Source: Melioribacteraceae bacterium (lineage in GTDB: Bacteria; Bacteroidota; Ignavibacteria; Ignavibacteriales; Melioribacteraceae). From it: 41,060 nucleotides of DNA. Both the position numbers and the translations under genes were made by a program. Shown here one piece after another: positions 31,629-39,597 of the stretch (the stretch's first letter is position 1; every line of letters starts with the position of its first letter). The notes below the pieces were generated by a model. That model was not told where the DNA came from and did not search any database. It saw only the letters and a program-made list of their open reading frames with translations. Where the stretch lies: assembly GCA_026983955.1 (NCBI GenBank), contig JALSTB010000133.1, forward strand, positions 1 to 41,060, given 5' to 3'.

Positions 31629-34064
31629 ATGAAAAGTAAAGAGAACCGTATTATTCGCTCCAGACTAAATGAGATTAACTTTACTACCATTAAAAAATTA
31701 GTCGGAAACCTCAATATACCCGTTATAATTTTTTCCTCCTCACACCAAATTATTTATGTTAATCCTGTTTTTACAAAAACCTTTGGTTACAAGCTTTCGG
31801 ATATTTCTAATTTAAGTAATTTTTTAACAAAATCCATTAACAATTCCAAGTTAAGTAAAAAGATCGAGAAAGAATGGAAAGAAAGCTTAAAAGTAGCCGG
31901 AAAGAAAAAAAAGACCATCGGTAATTTCCCCTTTATCTTAAAAAACGGAAATGTTTTTGAGTTTGCAGCAAAAGTGCTGGCAGCTACGCCCGATTTTTAC
32001 ATCATCGCTTTTGAGAAAAAAGACAAGAAGGCAAAAAATAGCTACAAAAATAATACTTTGAGCCTGGAAAAATACCGTGAATTTTTTCATTCCGCCGGTG
32101 ATGCCTTGTTTCTTTTAAAAGATAACAAATTCATCGAATGCAATTCTAAAACATTGCAACTCTTCAAGTGTAAAAAAGAACAAATTTTAAATCATACACC
32201 CTATGAATTTTCGCCGCCTTTTCAACCCGGCGGAGAAAGCTCGAAAGAAAAAGCCGAAAAACTAATCGCGTTGGCATATAAAAAGAAAGGAATTATTTTT
32301 GAGTGGGTTCACCAAACTGCCAACGGTGAATCTTTTTTCGCCGAAGTAAATTTATCACCGATTAAATTCGATTCCGGCGAACTTTTGCAAGCAATAGTCC
32401 GGGATATTTCAAGCAGAAAAAAAGCTGAAGCACAACTCAAAAAAAGAATAGAGCTGGAAAATCTATTAACATCCATTTCTGCCGGATTCGTTAATGTAAA
32501 ACGGGAAAACTTTGATAACGAAATATTAAAATCGTTTGAAAAAATAGGAAGTTCCCTCAATTTCGATGCATGTTTTTTATTTGAGTTTTCCGGAGATTAT
32601 TCATCCTTTTCCTGCAAAATCCATTGGAACAGATTCGGAATTAAAGGTTTGGAAAAACAACTGCAAAATGTTTCGATTAAATACAGAAAATGGTGGTGGC
32701 GAAGAATCAAAAAATTGGAACCTGTGGTACTTCACTCGCTGGATCAAATACCGCCATCGGAAAAAGCCTGGCGCGAAGAGTTGGAAAGTCTTAATATTAA
32801 ATCCCTTATTAATATTCCCATCGTAAGGGAAAACCAACTTACCGGTTTTATGGGATTCGTTACCCGGGATAAAATTTTACAAATGGAAGAAAACATTCTA
32901 CCGGCTCTTAAAATTTTCGGGGAAACAATAGCAAATTCCCTTCAAAGGCATAAAATTGAAGAAGAACTAAGGGAAAGCGAAGAGCGCTTCAGAAGTCTGT
33001 ACGAAAATGCAAAGGTGGGAATTTACCGCAGCACGATGGACGGCAAATTTATAATGGCAAATCCCGCCCTCGTTAAAATGTTCGGATGTGATTCATTCGA
33101 GGAAATATCAAAGTATAATATTCCCGAAGTTTTCTATGTAAGTGCAAAGGACAGAAACAAACTTATTAAATTGGCAAAAGAAAAAGGTGAAATCGACGGT
33201 TTTGAAACTTTAATTAGAACCCGCAAAGGCAATATAATTAACGTTCGCGTGTACGGGCGTATTTTAGAAGACAAATCAACACAAAAAAAATATTTGGAAG
33301 GAATTGTTGAAGACATAACCGAAAAAAAAGAAGCGGAGAAAGCATTAATAGATGCAAAAGAAAGAGCCGAAAAATCCGATAAATTAAAATCCGAATTCCT
33401 CGCCCAAATGAGTCATGAAATCAGAACTCCAATTAATACAATTTTAAGTTTTTCCAGTCTTCTTAAAAGCGAATTATACAATTTGGTTTCCGATGATTTG
33501 AAACAATCTTTCTCTTTAATGGAAAGAGCCGGTAAACGAATTACAAGAACAATCGACTTGATATTGAACATGTCGGAACTGCAAACCGGTACATACGAAC
33601 CAAACAAGAATACGTTCAATTTATTTTCCCGTGTAATTAAACCTCTGTTTTTAGAATACAGGGCTATGGCGAAAGCAAAAGGCGTGGATATAATACTGAA
33701 AAAATCGAACGGTTCATACAATATTTATGCAGATGAATATACCGTTAGCCAAATTATTAATAACCTGCTCGATAATGCGGTAAAGTATACCGAAAAAGGA
33801 AAAATTACAATCAAACTTGGAAAAAACAGAGCCAAGGATATTTTTGTGGAAATAATTGACACGGGTATTGGCATTTCAAAAGAATATTTACCTAACTTAT
33901 TTACGCCTTTCTCTCAAGAGGAACAGGGTTATACAAGAAAATTCGAAGGGAACGGCTTGGGCTTGGCGCTTGTAAAAAAATACTGTGAAATCAATAATGC
34001 GGAAATAAAAGTTCAAAGCTTTAAAGGTAAAGGAACAAAATTCAAAATAGTTTTTGCACGTTAA
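31629..34064 (+). CDS. Multi-sensor histidine kinase (PAS-PAS-GAF-PAS-HisKA-HATPase)
   Basis: 811-residue soluble sensor kinase without transmembrane segments, thus probably cytoplasmic. Domains in order: PAS (about 20-130, NIPVIIFSSSHQIIYVNPVF), PAS (about 145-275, FHSAGDALFLLKDNKFIECN), GAF-like (about 275-430, FDACFLFEFSGDYSSF and LINIPIVRENQLTGFMGFV), PAS (about 440-565, LYENAKVGIYRSTMDGKFIM), and HisKA with phospho-acceptor His596 in AQMSHEIRTPINTIL. The HATPase domain follows, with N box NNLLDNAVKYTEKG, G1 IIDTGIGIS, and GNGLGLALVKKY. No response-regulator gene is adjacent, so it is an orphan kinase; the signal and partner are unknown. A Met start with weak ribosome site follows a divergent 153-base gap to ggt. 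Confidence 0.95.
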   Translation: MKSKENRIIRSRLNEINFTTIKKLVGNLNIPVIIFSSSHQIIYVNPVFTKTFGYKLSDISNLSNFLTKSINNSKLSKKIEKEWKESLKVAGKKKKTIGNFPFILKNGNVFEFAAKVLAATPDFYIIAFEKKDKKAKNSYKNNTLSLEKYREFFHSAGDALFLLKDNKFIECNSKTLQLFKCKKEQILNHTPYEFSPPFQPGGESSKEKAEKLIALAYKKKGIIFEWVHQTANGESFFAEVNLSPIKFDSGELLQAIVRDISSRKKAEAQLKKRIELENLLTSISAGFVNVKRENFDNEILKSFEKIGSSLNFDACFLFEFSGDYSSFSCKIHWNRFGIKGLEKQLQNVSIKYRKWWWRRIKKLEPVVLHSLDQIPPSEKAWREELESLNIKSLINIPIVRENQLTGFMGFVTRDKILQMEENILPALKIFGETIANSLQRHKIEEELRESEERFRSLYENAKVGIYRSTMDGKFIMANPALVKMFGCDSFEEISKYNIPEVFYVSAKDRNKLIKLAKEKGEIDGFETLIRTRKGNIINVRVYGRILEDKSTQKKYLEGIVEDITEKKEAEKALIDAKERAEKSDKLKSEFLAQMSHEIRTPINTILSFSSLLKSELYNLVSDDLKQSFSLMERAGKRITRTIDLILNMSELQTGTYEPNKNTFNLFSRVIKPLFLEYRAMAKAKGVDIILKKSNGSYNIYADEYTVSQIINNLLDNAVKYTEKGKITIKLGKNRAKDIFVEIIDTGIGISKEYLPNLFTPFSQEEQGYTRKFEGNGLGLALVKKYCEINNAEIKVQSFKGKGTKFKIVFAR

Positions 34065-34146
34065 ACATTTTTGTGAAGTCACCGACTTTTCCGAAACTCG
34101 ATAATATTTGTTATTTTTCCACCTCATAAAATAATTCAGGTTAAAA

Positions 34147-34407
34147 ATGAAAGTAGTAATAGTTGCAATTTTAGTATATATGATAAATATCCCGTTCGGA
34201 ATATGGCGGGCTAAACAAGAAAAGAAATCCCCGAAATGGTTTTTGGCCATACACCTTCCCATACCGGTTGTAATTTTCCTTAGAATTTATTCGGGAATGG
34301 GTTTTCAATTGTGGACTTATCCCGTTTTAGTCGGAGCGTTTTTTTTAGGGCAATATACAGGCGGAAAGATTGGTGCCCGCAAAGGCTCCACTGTAAAATC
34401 CGGATAA
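34147..34407 (+). CDS. Small membrane protein of unknown function
   Basis: I do not recognise this 86-residue protein. It has about three hydrophobic segments (VVIVAILVYMINIPFG at the N-terminus, FLAIHLPIPVVIFLRIY, and YPVLVGAFFLGQYTGGKIG), a cytoplasmic-type basic loop (RAKQEKKSPK) and a basic tail, so it is likely an inner-membrane protein. A modest ribosome site (CAGGTTAAAA) precedes the ATG. Its stop is separated from the convergent heavy-metal permease stop by a single base. Membrane-protein composition, the spacing and the ribosome site argue for a real gene; function is unknown. Confidence 0.7.
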   Translation: MKVVIVAILVYMINIPFGIWRAKQEKKSPKWFLAIHLPIPVVIFLRIYSGMGFQLWTYPVLVGAFFLGQYTGGKIGARKGSTVKSG

Positions 34408-34420
34408 TCTAAAATCCGGA
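34399..34420. terminator. Small hairpin across two convergent stop codons
   Basis: TCCGGAT (34399-34405) pairs with ATCCGGA (34414-34420). There is no U-run on either strand. Possible weak bidirectional terminator between the 86-residue gene and the permease. Confidence 0.35.
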
Positions 34421-35437
34421 CAGATATCCCAAAAACCCGAGCACCAAACCGGCAATTACGTTAATTAATTTCAGAACCACAAAACTCTTTTTGGAAACGG
34501 CAAGCAAAGGAAGTGTTCCGTGTCCGTCTTGAACAATGGAACTTGCCAAAAGAATACTGAATGGAATCGAACCGTTTGCAAACAGAGTAACAAAAATCAA
34601 ATGTGGGCCTGATTCCGGTATAATTCCAATCAATACGGCTAAAAGCAAAACCGTTATGTAATTCGCTTGAATCCAGGCTTCCAAATCGAGAAAAGATTCC
34701 AAAATGTGAATTACCAATAACGCACCGAAAGTCCACAGAAATATTCTCAGCAAATGTTTTTTTAACACATGTTGCCAAAGATGTTTTTCCAAAAAATGAT
34801 CGGGTACGGTTACAACTATAAACAAAGCAAGCAGGTTCGAAACGAGAAGTGTAATTTTAACCCAGTTCCAGCCGCCGTGTTCGGCTGTGTTGCTAAACAA
34901 AATAAACAGAAAAATAACAAGAACCCCCATTAACAATGCGCGCGGGAAAGACATATTTTTCAATTGATGAATAATTCTGTTACCGGGATAACATTCACAA
35001 TATTCTTCATTGTGAATTTCAAAACCGTGAACCTCGCTAGTTAAAAGTTTTGTGCCACCTTTGTAAAATTTGTCGGTCAACACACCCGCAACAAATCCCA
35101 CTGCGGAAATGATTACGGTTAAATAAGCCGCCTTTAACGGAAACATTGAAAACATAACATAAGCTTCATCGCCGCTAGTGGCAATCATTGTGGCAACCAA
35201 CGCTCCGAAAGAAACAACCTCGTGAGAATAAAGCGAAACAACTGTAAACGACCCCAAACAACCAGGCACCGCTCCCAATATTACACCCAACAAATACTGT
35301 CCGTACTTACTTTCACTCAATTCCTTTTGCCATTTGCCGTGTGTTAAAACATTAACGTATTCTACCAGCAACATCATGGCAAAAACAAAACCGGTGATCG
35401 TTAAAGCATGGGCGAGTATTTCAATAATACTTTTCAT
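34409..35437 (-). CDS. Putative 10-TM heavy-metal exporter-like permease (ArsP_2 type)
   Basis: 342-residue integral membrane protein with about ten helices arranged as two related halves. The first half has GAVPGCLGSFTVV and ATMIATSGDEAYVMF; the second has GIIPESGPHLIFVTLF and ASSIVQDGHGTLPLL. This matches my recollection of the family listed as putative 10TM heavy-metal exporter, often annotated as arsenic or manganese transporter; the substrate is not proven. A central cytoplasmic loop (about 123-160) is rich in possible metal ligands (His137, His142, Cys147, Cys149 in NEEYCECYPG). No yybP-ykoY-type riboswitch signature is recognisable in the 144-base leader. A Yip1-family gene lies upstream on the same strand. 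Confidence 0.8.
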   Translation of the reverse strand: MKSIIEILAHALTITGFVFAMMLLVEYVNVLTHGKWQKELSESKYGQYLLGVILGAVPGCLGSFTVVSLYSHEVVSFGALVATMIATSGDEAYVMFSMFPLKAAYLTVIISAVGFVAGVLTDKFYKGGTKLLTSEVHGFEIHNEEYCECYPGNRIIHQLKNMSFPRALLMGVLVIFLFILFSNTAEHGGWNWVKITLLVSNLLALFIVVTVPDHFLEKHLWQHVLKKHLLRIFLWTFGALLVIHILESFLDLEAWIQANYITVLLLAVLIGIIPESGPHLIFVTLFANGSIPFSILLASSIVQDGHGTLPLLAVSKKSFVVLKLINVIAGLVLGFLGYLSGF

Positions 35438-35581
35438 AAACGCAAATTAATAAATTTTTTTACATTAGATGTGATTTCCCGTGTGCGGATTCCGGTTTTT
35501 GCAAAAACAAAATGATTCCCCAACCTTTACACGGCAAGGTTACCACCGCTTAATCACGCGCTGAAAAGTTGTTTTGGAATT

Positions 35582-36175
35582 TTACATCCCTTGCTGCATC
35601 ATGTGGGAACCGATAAAAACGGAACTCGTAATAGCACCGATAACCATATAAACAACAATGGTCACAACAATTATGGCAATGAAATATCCAATCATTCTGT
35701 CTTGCGGAACTTCCTTAACGGTTCTCAAACCGGTGTATAAAAGATACAATCCGTAAATTCCGGCAAGCATTGTAATAAAACCGAGCACAGGAATAATTTT
35801 GAATATTCCACCGACCCAAGAAGCCGTAGAGGAATAAACCGCAACCTTCATGGATTGAACAAGGTCTTTTTGTGTTCCGAAGGTAGGAGCAAGCCAATCG
35901 ATGATATAACCCACCAAATAAACGCCTGCCAAACCCAAAATATAAGAGAGAACGGCATGACCAATTCCCGGTCCAACAGGCATTCTGAATGAACCGAGCC
36001 CTATATTCATTCCGAATACACTGAAACCGATAAACCCGGCTACGGCAGGAATAGCGGCTAAGATAACCGCATATTTCGTGAACAACTCCTGGACGGTTGC
36101 CGATTCGTTTTTTACCGTTTCCCATTCGGACTTCGGATTTAACAAAATCCCTTTCGCACGTGAAATTATATCCAT
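35582..36175 (-). CDS. Yip1-family membrane protein
   Basis: 197-residue inner-membrane protein. The N-terminal signature IISRAKGILLNPKSEWETVKNE is typical of bacterial Yip1/DUF1282 proteins. About five hydrophobic segments follow (AVILAAIPAVAGFIGFSVFG, AVLSYILGLAGVYLVGYIID, WVGGIFKIIPVLGFITML, YGLYLLYTGL, and AIIVVTIVVYMVIGAI). Members have no settled biochemical function in bacteria; they occur in many membrane and stress contexts. GGGGTTACAA before the ATG is a reasonable ribosome site. It is 144 bases upstream of the permease on the same strand and divergent from the OB-fold lipoprotein. Confidence 0.88.
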   Translation of the reverse strand: MDIISRAKGILLNPKSEWETVKNESATVQELFTKYAVILAAIPAVAGFIGFSVFGMNIGLGSFRMPVGPGIGHAVLSYILGLAGVYLVGYIIDWLAPTFGTQKDLVQSMKVAVYSSTASWVGGIFKIIPVLGFITMLAGIYGLYLLYTGLRTVKEVPQDRMIGYFIAIIVVTIVVYMVIGAITSSVFIGSHMMQQGM

Positions 36176-36350
36176 TTGTAACCCCGCTGGTTTGTTGACA
36201 AGAATATTTGTTTATGCTGATTAATCAACCGGATAGAAATCAAAACGAATATATTAAAATCTTCTCCAATTTGTCAAAAAGTTTCCCGTTTTTTTGCACA
36301 ATACTTTTATATGTTTACAATATAGTTTTAATTAATCGAAGGAAATGAAC

Positions 36351-37067
36351 ATGAAAAAATATTTTGCATTTTTGCTTCTTCCCATGCTGCTTTTATTCTC
36401 TTGTGGAAAAAGTAAATCACAAGAAGCTAATATTCCAAACGGAACCCATAAAATTAAAGTAGTTGAGTTTACGAATGCCGCCGGCTATACTTACATCCTC
36501 GGTTCCGAAAACGGAAAAGAATATTGGATTGCAACAAGAGAAACTCCCGTTGAAAAAGGAGAAGTGCTTTATTTTACCGAAGCAATGGAAATGAAAAATT
36601 TCAAAAGTAAATCGCTCAACAAAACATTCGATAAAATCCTGTTTGTTAATGAAGTTTCTTCTTCTCCAAGTGCAGCCGGTAGATCGAAGAAAGATGTATT
36701 AAGCTCCGCCCACACGGTTATCAAATCCGGCACGAATGCCGGTGTTAGCGTTGAACCGCTTCCCGGCGGGATGACGGTGAAAGAAATTTATGAAAAATTA
36801 AAAGAATTAAACGGTAAAAAAATAAAGATAAAAGGAATTGTTACCCGCTACAATCCGAATATTATGGGAAGAAACTGGATTCATATTCAAGACGGCACTT
36901 CGTTTAACAATCACGCCGATATAACGGTAACAAGTAAAAATGAAACACGTAAAGGAGAAACAATAATTGTGGAAGGCGTTTTGGCTACGGACAAAGATTT
37001 CGGAGCCGGTTACCGCTACGATGCCATAATCGAAAACGCAACAATTACAACCGAAAAGAAAAGTTAA
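36351..37067 (+). CDS. Lipoprotein with C-terminal OB-fold domain (NrfJ-like)
   Basis: 238-residue exported lipoprotein. I choose the ATG at 36351 because AAGGA then sits seven bases upstream; the ATG six bases earlier is too close to it. The signal ends in a lipobox (LLFSC, Cys18). An N-terminal small domain (about 25-90, GYTYILGSENGKEYWIATRE) is followed by a Ser-rich linker. A C-terminal OB-fold (about 145-235) then shows ELNGKKIKIKGIVTRYNPNI, NWIHIQDGTSFNN, and GETIIVEGVLATDKDFGAGY. This two-part layout resembles proteins annotated as NrfJ-related in cytochrome nitrite-reductase clusters. No nrf or cytochrome genes are present here, so I do not assign that function. A good terminator follows. 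Confidence 0.82.
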   Translation: MKKYFAFLLLPMLLLFSCGKSKSQEANIPNGTHKIKVVEFTNAAGYTYILGSENGKEYWIATRETPVEKGEVLYFTEAMEMKNFKSKSLNKTFDKILFVNEVSSSPSAAGRSKKDVLSSAHTVIKSGTNAGVSVEPLPGGMTVKEIYEKLKELNGKKIKIKGIVTRYNPNIMGRNWIHIQDGTSFNNHADITVTSKNETRKGETIIVEGVLATDKDFGAGYRYDAIIENATITTEKKS

Positions 37068-37072
37068 TTACG

Positions 37073-37096
37073 GCCCGGGTTCAACCGGGCTTTTTA
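37073..37096 (+). terminator. Rho-independent terminator of the OB-fold lipoprotein
   Basis: GCCCGG (37073-37078) and CCGGGC (37085-37090) form a GC-rich stem with a six-base loop, followed by TTTTTATT. It lies five bases after the stop codon. Confidence 0.85.
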
Positions 37097-37198
37097 TTCT
37101 TTTTTGCCAAATAGTTTAGTTTTGTAAACTTTCTCACATCTTGTCCGTCTAATTTTGTAAATTGTAACATCGCAAAACCGGTTGGATTTGTAACCGAA

Positions 37199-37555
37199 AT
37201 GATGAGTTTTATTAAATCAACATATAACAAGTTACAGCACCCCGGAACCGAAGCGGTTTTATGGATTGCCGGTTTGCTCTACCTTTATATGGTAAACCCG
37301 TATGAAACACAACATTACACATTTTGTGCATTTAAACTTATGGGCATCGACGATTGCCCGGGTTGCGGTTTGGGAAATTCCATATCAATGATTCTCCACG
37401 GTGATCCGAGCTCTTCTTTTCACTCTCATCCGCTTGGAATTTTTGCACTTACCGTTATAAGCTTCAGAATTTTCACACTCCTCTTGAATTCATCCCCGTT
37501 CATTAAATTAAAAAGGAGAATTAAAAATGGCAGACGTGTTAAGACTGTTACCTGA
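37199..37555 (+). CDS. DUF2752 membrane protein
   Basis: 118-residue protein of the DUF2752 family. Its key segment is CAFKLMGIDDCPGCGLGNS, where the CPxCG motif (about 62-66) and a later HPLG are the family signature. There are about two to three hydrophobic segments (TEAVLWIAGLLYLYMV, GIFALTVISFRIFTLLL) and a basic tail. Its function is unknown. The two ATG codons at 37199 and 37202 are equivalent candidates, with no clear ribosome site. It overlaps the TM2 gene by 29 bases in a different frame, which implies translational coupling; DUF2752 and TM2 genes are commonly neighbours in Bacteroidota. Confidence 0.85.
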   Translation: MMSFIKSTYNKLQHPGTEAVLWIAGLLYLYMVNPYETQHYTFCAFKLMGIDDCPGCGLGNSISMILHGDPSSSFHSHPLGIFALTVISFRIFTLLLNSSPFIKLKRRIKNGRRVKTVT

Positions 37556-37880
37556 AATTACCGGTGACGAGCAAGCTTACATTGCCGGATTGATTAAAGA
37601 CATGGACGAAACCACTGCTCAAACTTTTGCGAACGTGTACCGCTCAAGAAGAAAAGACCCGCAAACCATTCTCTTGCTGACTTTGGTGGGTTTCCTTGGT
37701 ATTGCCGGCATCCAAAGGTTTGTGGTTGAGCAAATAGGAATGGGAATCTTATATCTTCTTACCGGCGGCATTTGCATGATCGGAACAATAATCGATTTAA
37801 TTAATCACAGAAGCATTGCATTCGAATATAATCAAAAACAAGCACAACAAATTGTTGCCATGATTCAATCAAACGGCTAA
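37527..37880 (+). CDS. TM2-domain membrane protein
   Basis: 117-residue protein with an N-terminal helical part (about 1-40, TGDEQAYIAGLIKDMDE) and a TM2 domain (about 48-95): two transmembrane helices joined by a short turn (LLLTLVGFLGIAGIQRF, IGMGILYLLTGGICMIGTII) followed by DL. A further C-terminal helix carries several Gln residues. AAGGAGAATTAAAA before the ATG is strong and lies inside the DUF2752 gene, so the start is secure. TM2 proteins have no general assigned function; pairing with DUF2752 suggests a joint membrane role, which is inference. Confidence 0.92.
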   Translation: MADVLRLLPEITGDEQAYIAGLIKDMDETTAQTFANVYRSRRKDPQTILLLTLVGFLGIAGIQRFVVEQIGMGILYLLTGGICMIGTIIDLINHRSIAFEYNQKQAQQIVAMIQSNG

Positions 37881-37915
37881 ATAAAAATTTTGGTTGTAAT
37901 TTATTATAATGTTTT

Positions 37916-38464
37916 ATGCCGGTATTAAAATTTTGTTTGATTCTTTTGTTATTTTTTTCAGTTGAATCATTTTCGCAAACAACCGCTCCGGAAAGAGCGA
38001 ATGATAACCATGCCACCTCGCCGGATTATCTAAACCGGCTTGAACTATCCATAGATGCTTGGATAGTGAACAAACAACATTACTCCAATTCCGCTCCTTT
38101 GCTATCATTCGGTTTTCATAGAAGTTTGTACAAATTCGGACACTTAAACTCAACACCGCTTTTTCTTGTTTCTTTCCACGCCGGAGTTATGACTCCCTTC
38201 GGCAAAACATTACTGGGTGAGATTTCCGCCGGTCCGGAAATTTACTTTAACAATATTTATTTAAATCTTCATGCGGGATATACGGATTTTATTCTCGAAG
38301 CTGGTTCGGCGGATTTTGGCTTCAATATAAAAAGTAAAGCGGGGATTATAAATAAAATAGGTAAACAGCTTGGAATAAATTTTGGGGGCGGAACAATTTG
38401 GTTCCCCAATAAAGCTGAATACATGTTATTTTATCTTTTTCTCGGAATCACATACTCATTGTGA
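37916..38464 (+). CDS. Secreted protein of unknown function, possible outer-membrane beta-barrel
   Basis: I do not recognise this 182-residue protein. It starts with a signal peptide (KFCLILLLFFSVESFSQ), and the mature part is rich in Gly, aromatic residues and alternating hydrophobics (PLLSFGFHRSLYKFG, LFLVSFHAGVMTP, ISAGPEIYFNNIYLNLHAGY, GINFGGGTIWFPN). It ends LFLGITYSL. This is the look of a small eight-stranded outer-membrane barrel. There is no clear ribosome site; the start is chosen because the signal peptide begins here. It follows the TM2 gene by 35 bases, so it may be in the same transcript. Confidence 0.72.
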   Translation: MPVLKFCLILLLFFSVESFSQTTAPERANDNHATSPDYLNRLELSIDAWIVNKQHYSNSAPLLSFGFHRSLYKFGHLNSTPLFLVSFHAGVMTPFGKTLLGEISAGPEIYFNNIYLNLHAGYTDFILEAGSADFGFNIKSKAGIINKIGKQLGINFGGGTIWFPNKAEYMLFYLFLGITYSL

Positions 38465-38540
38465 TAATCCCATCAGTTTTATCTTAATTCCTCAGAAATA
38501 ATTATATTAATTTCATCGATTATTCAAAATAACATGCTTT

Positions 38541-39095
38541 ATGAAAATATTGGTCGGTTCCACAAATCCGGTTAAAATAAACGCCACGCGTGAAGCCTTC
38601 GAACGTTTCTACAATAACGTTGAAGTAATTGGTTTCCCCGTGTCATCCGGAGTATCCGAACAACCTGTTGAAGAAGAAGTTTTAGCCGGCGCCAAAAACA
38701 GAGCGCTGGAATTAATCGACTTAAATAAAAAAGAAAACTTGAATGCCGGTCTTTTCGTCGGTATTGAAGGTGGAATCGGGAAACTTGCCGGAAGATGGTT
38801 TTCGTTCGGCGGCGTTTGTATAATTGATGAAGAGGGAAACGAAGGATACGGAACTTCCGCTTTGTTCGAACTTCCGGAATTCATAATTAACCGGCTTTTA
38901 AATGGTGAGGAATTGGGACCGGTAATGGATGAACTTCAAAACCAGACAAATACAAAACAAAAACACGGTGCAATCGGATTTTTAACAAACGGTGCAATGG
39001 ACAGGAAAGAACTTTATGTTTCCGGAATAATACCGGCAATGATTCCTCTTATAAAAAAAGAATTGTTTCTAAAGAAAAATCACAACAACGGATAA
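38541..39095 (+). CDS. yjjX: Inosine/xanthosine triphosphatase, YjjX/DUF84 family
   Basis: Cytoplasmic house-cleaning nucleoside triphosphatase that hydrolyses ITP and XTP in characterised homologues. 184 residues. The N-terminal signature is VGSTNPVKINATREAF. Other motifs are SGVSEQPVEEEVLAGAKNRA, the FVGIEGGI loop, WFSFGGVCIIDEEGN and the C-terminal HGAIGFLTNGAMDRKELY. All family hallmarks are present, so activity is likely. No strong ribosome site is seen, as for several genes in this phylum. A GNAT acetyltransferase follows after four bases, so the two are co-transcribed. The gene symbol follows the E. coli orthologue. Confidence 0.9.
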   Translation: MKILVGSTNPVKINATREAFERFYNNVEVIGFPVSSGVSEQPVEEEVLAGAKNRALELIDLNKKENLNAGLFVGIEGGIGKLAGRWFSFGGVCIIDEEGNEGYGTSALFELPEFIINRLLNGEELGPVMDELQNQTNTKQKHGAIGFLTNGAMDRKELYVSGIIPAMIPLIKKELFLKKNHNNG

Positions 39096-39099
39096 AACA

Positions 39100-39591
39100 A
39101 TGAAAATAGAAACTTCAAAAGGGGTATTGCGACTTGTTAATAACAACGATGCCGGTTTGCAAAAAATCATAGAAGATTCGGAGGATTGGAACAATTTATC
39201 GGAGACAAAATTATATCCGGAAAACATGCCAACCGAAATGACATTTACAATTGAGGCAGAAGGTGAAATTATCGGTGAGGTTGTATTTTCAAGAATCCGC
39301 TGGTTCAATAGAAAATCGGAAATTACAATTATTATTAAGAAAGATTTTCAAGGTAAAGGATACGGAAAAGAAAGCTTAAAAGCGGCAATGGATTTCGCTT
39401 TCAACAAAATGAATTTACACAGGTTGGAAGCGGAAATATACGAATTCAATAAAGTATCAATAAAATTAATGGAATCCCTCGGCTTCAAAAAAGAAGGTGT
39501 ACTCCGCGAAGCCCAATTTTCAAACGGGAAATATTGGGATATTATCCGTTACGGAATATTACGGAGCGAATTTAACGGTTTACATTCGTAA
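39100..39591 (+). CDS. GNAT-family N-acetyltransferase, RimJ/RimL-like
   Basis: 163-residue acetyl-CoA-dependent transferase. The acetyl-CoA-binding P-loop is seen in IIIKKDFQGKGYGKESLK (the QGKGYG form of the R/Q-x-x-G-x-G/A motif). The following segment NLHRLEAEIYEFNKVSIKLM and the C-terminal ESLGFKKEGVLREAQ are typical of RimJ/RimL-type enzymes that acetylate protein N-termini or small substrates. The exact substrate is unknown. It begins four bases after yjjX, and the following asnA is convergent with only six bases between the stops. Confidence 0.92.
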   Translation: MKIETSKGVLRLVNNNDAGLQKIIEDSEDWNNLSETKLYPENMPTEMTFTIEAEGEIIGEVVFSRIRWFNRKSEITIIIKKDFQGKGYGKESLKAAMDFAFNKMNLHRLEAEIYEFNKVSIKLMESLGFKKEGVLREAQFSNGKYWDIIRYGILRSEFNGLHS

Positions 39592-39597
39592 AATTTT

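Noticed and set aside
35438-35581. Possible manganese (yybP-ykoY) or fluoride riboswitch in the leader of the heavy-metal permease
   Set aside because: I read the minus strand for the conserved cores of both classes and found only a weak AACCTT/AAGGTT stem; no class-defining motif matches.
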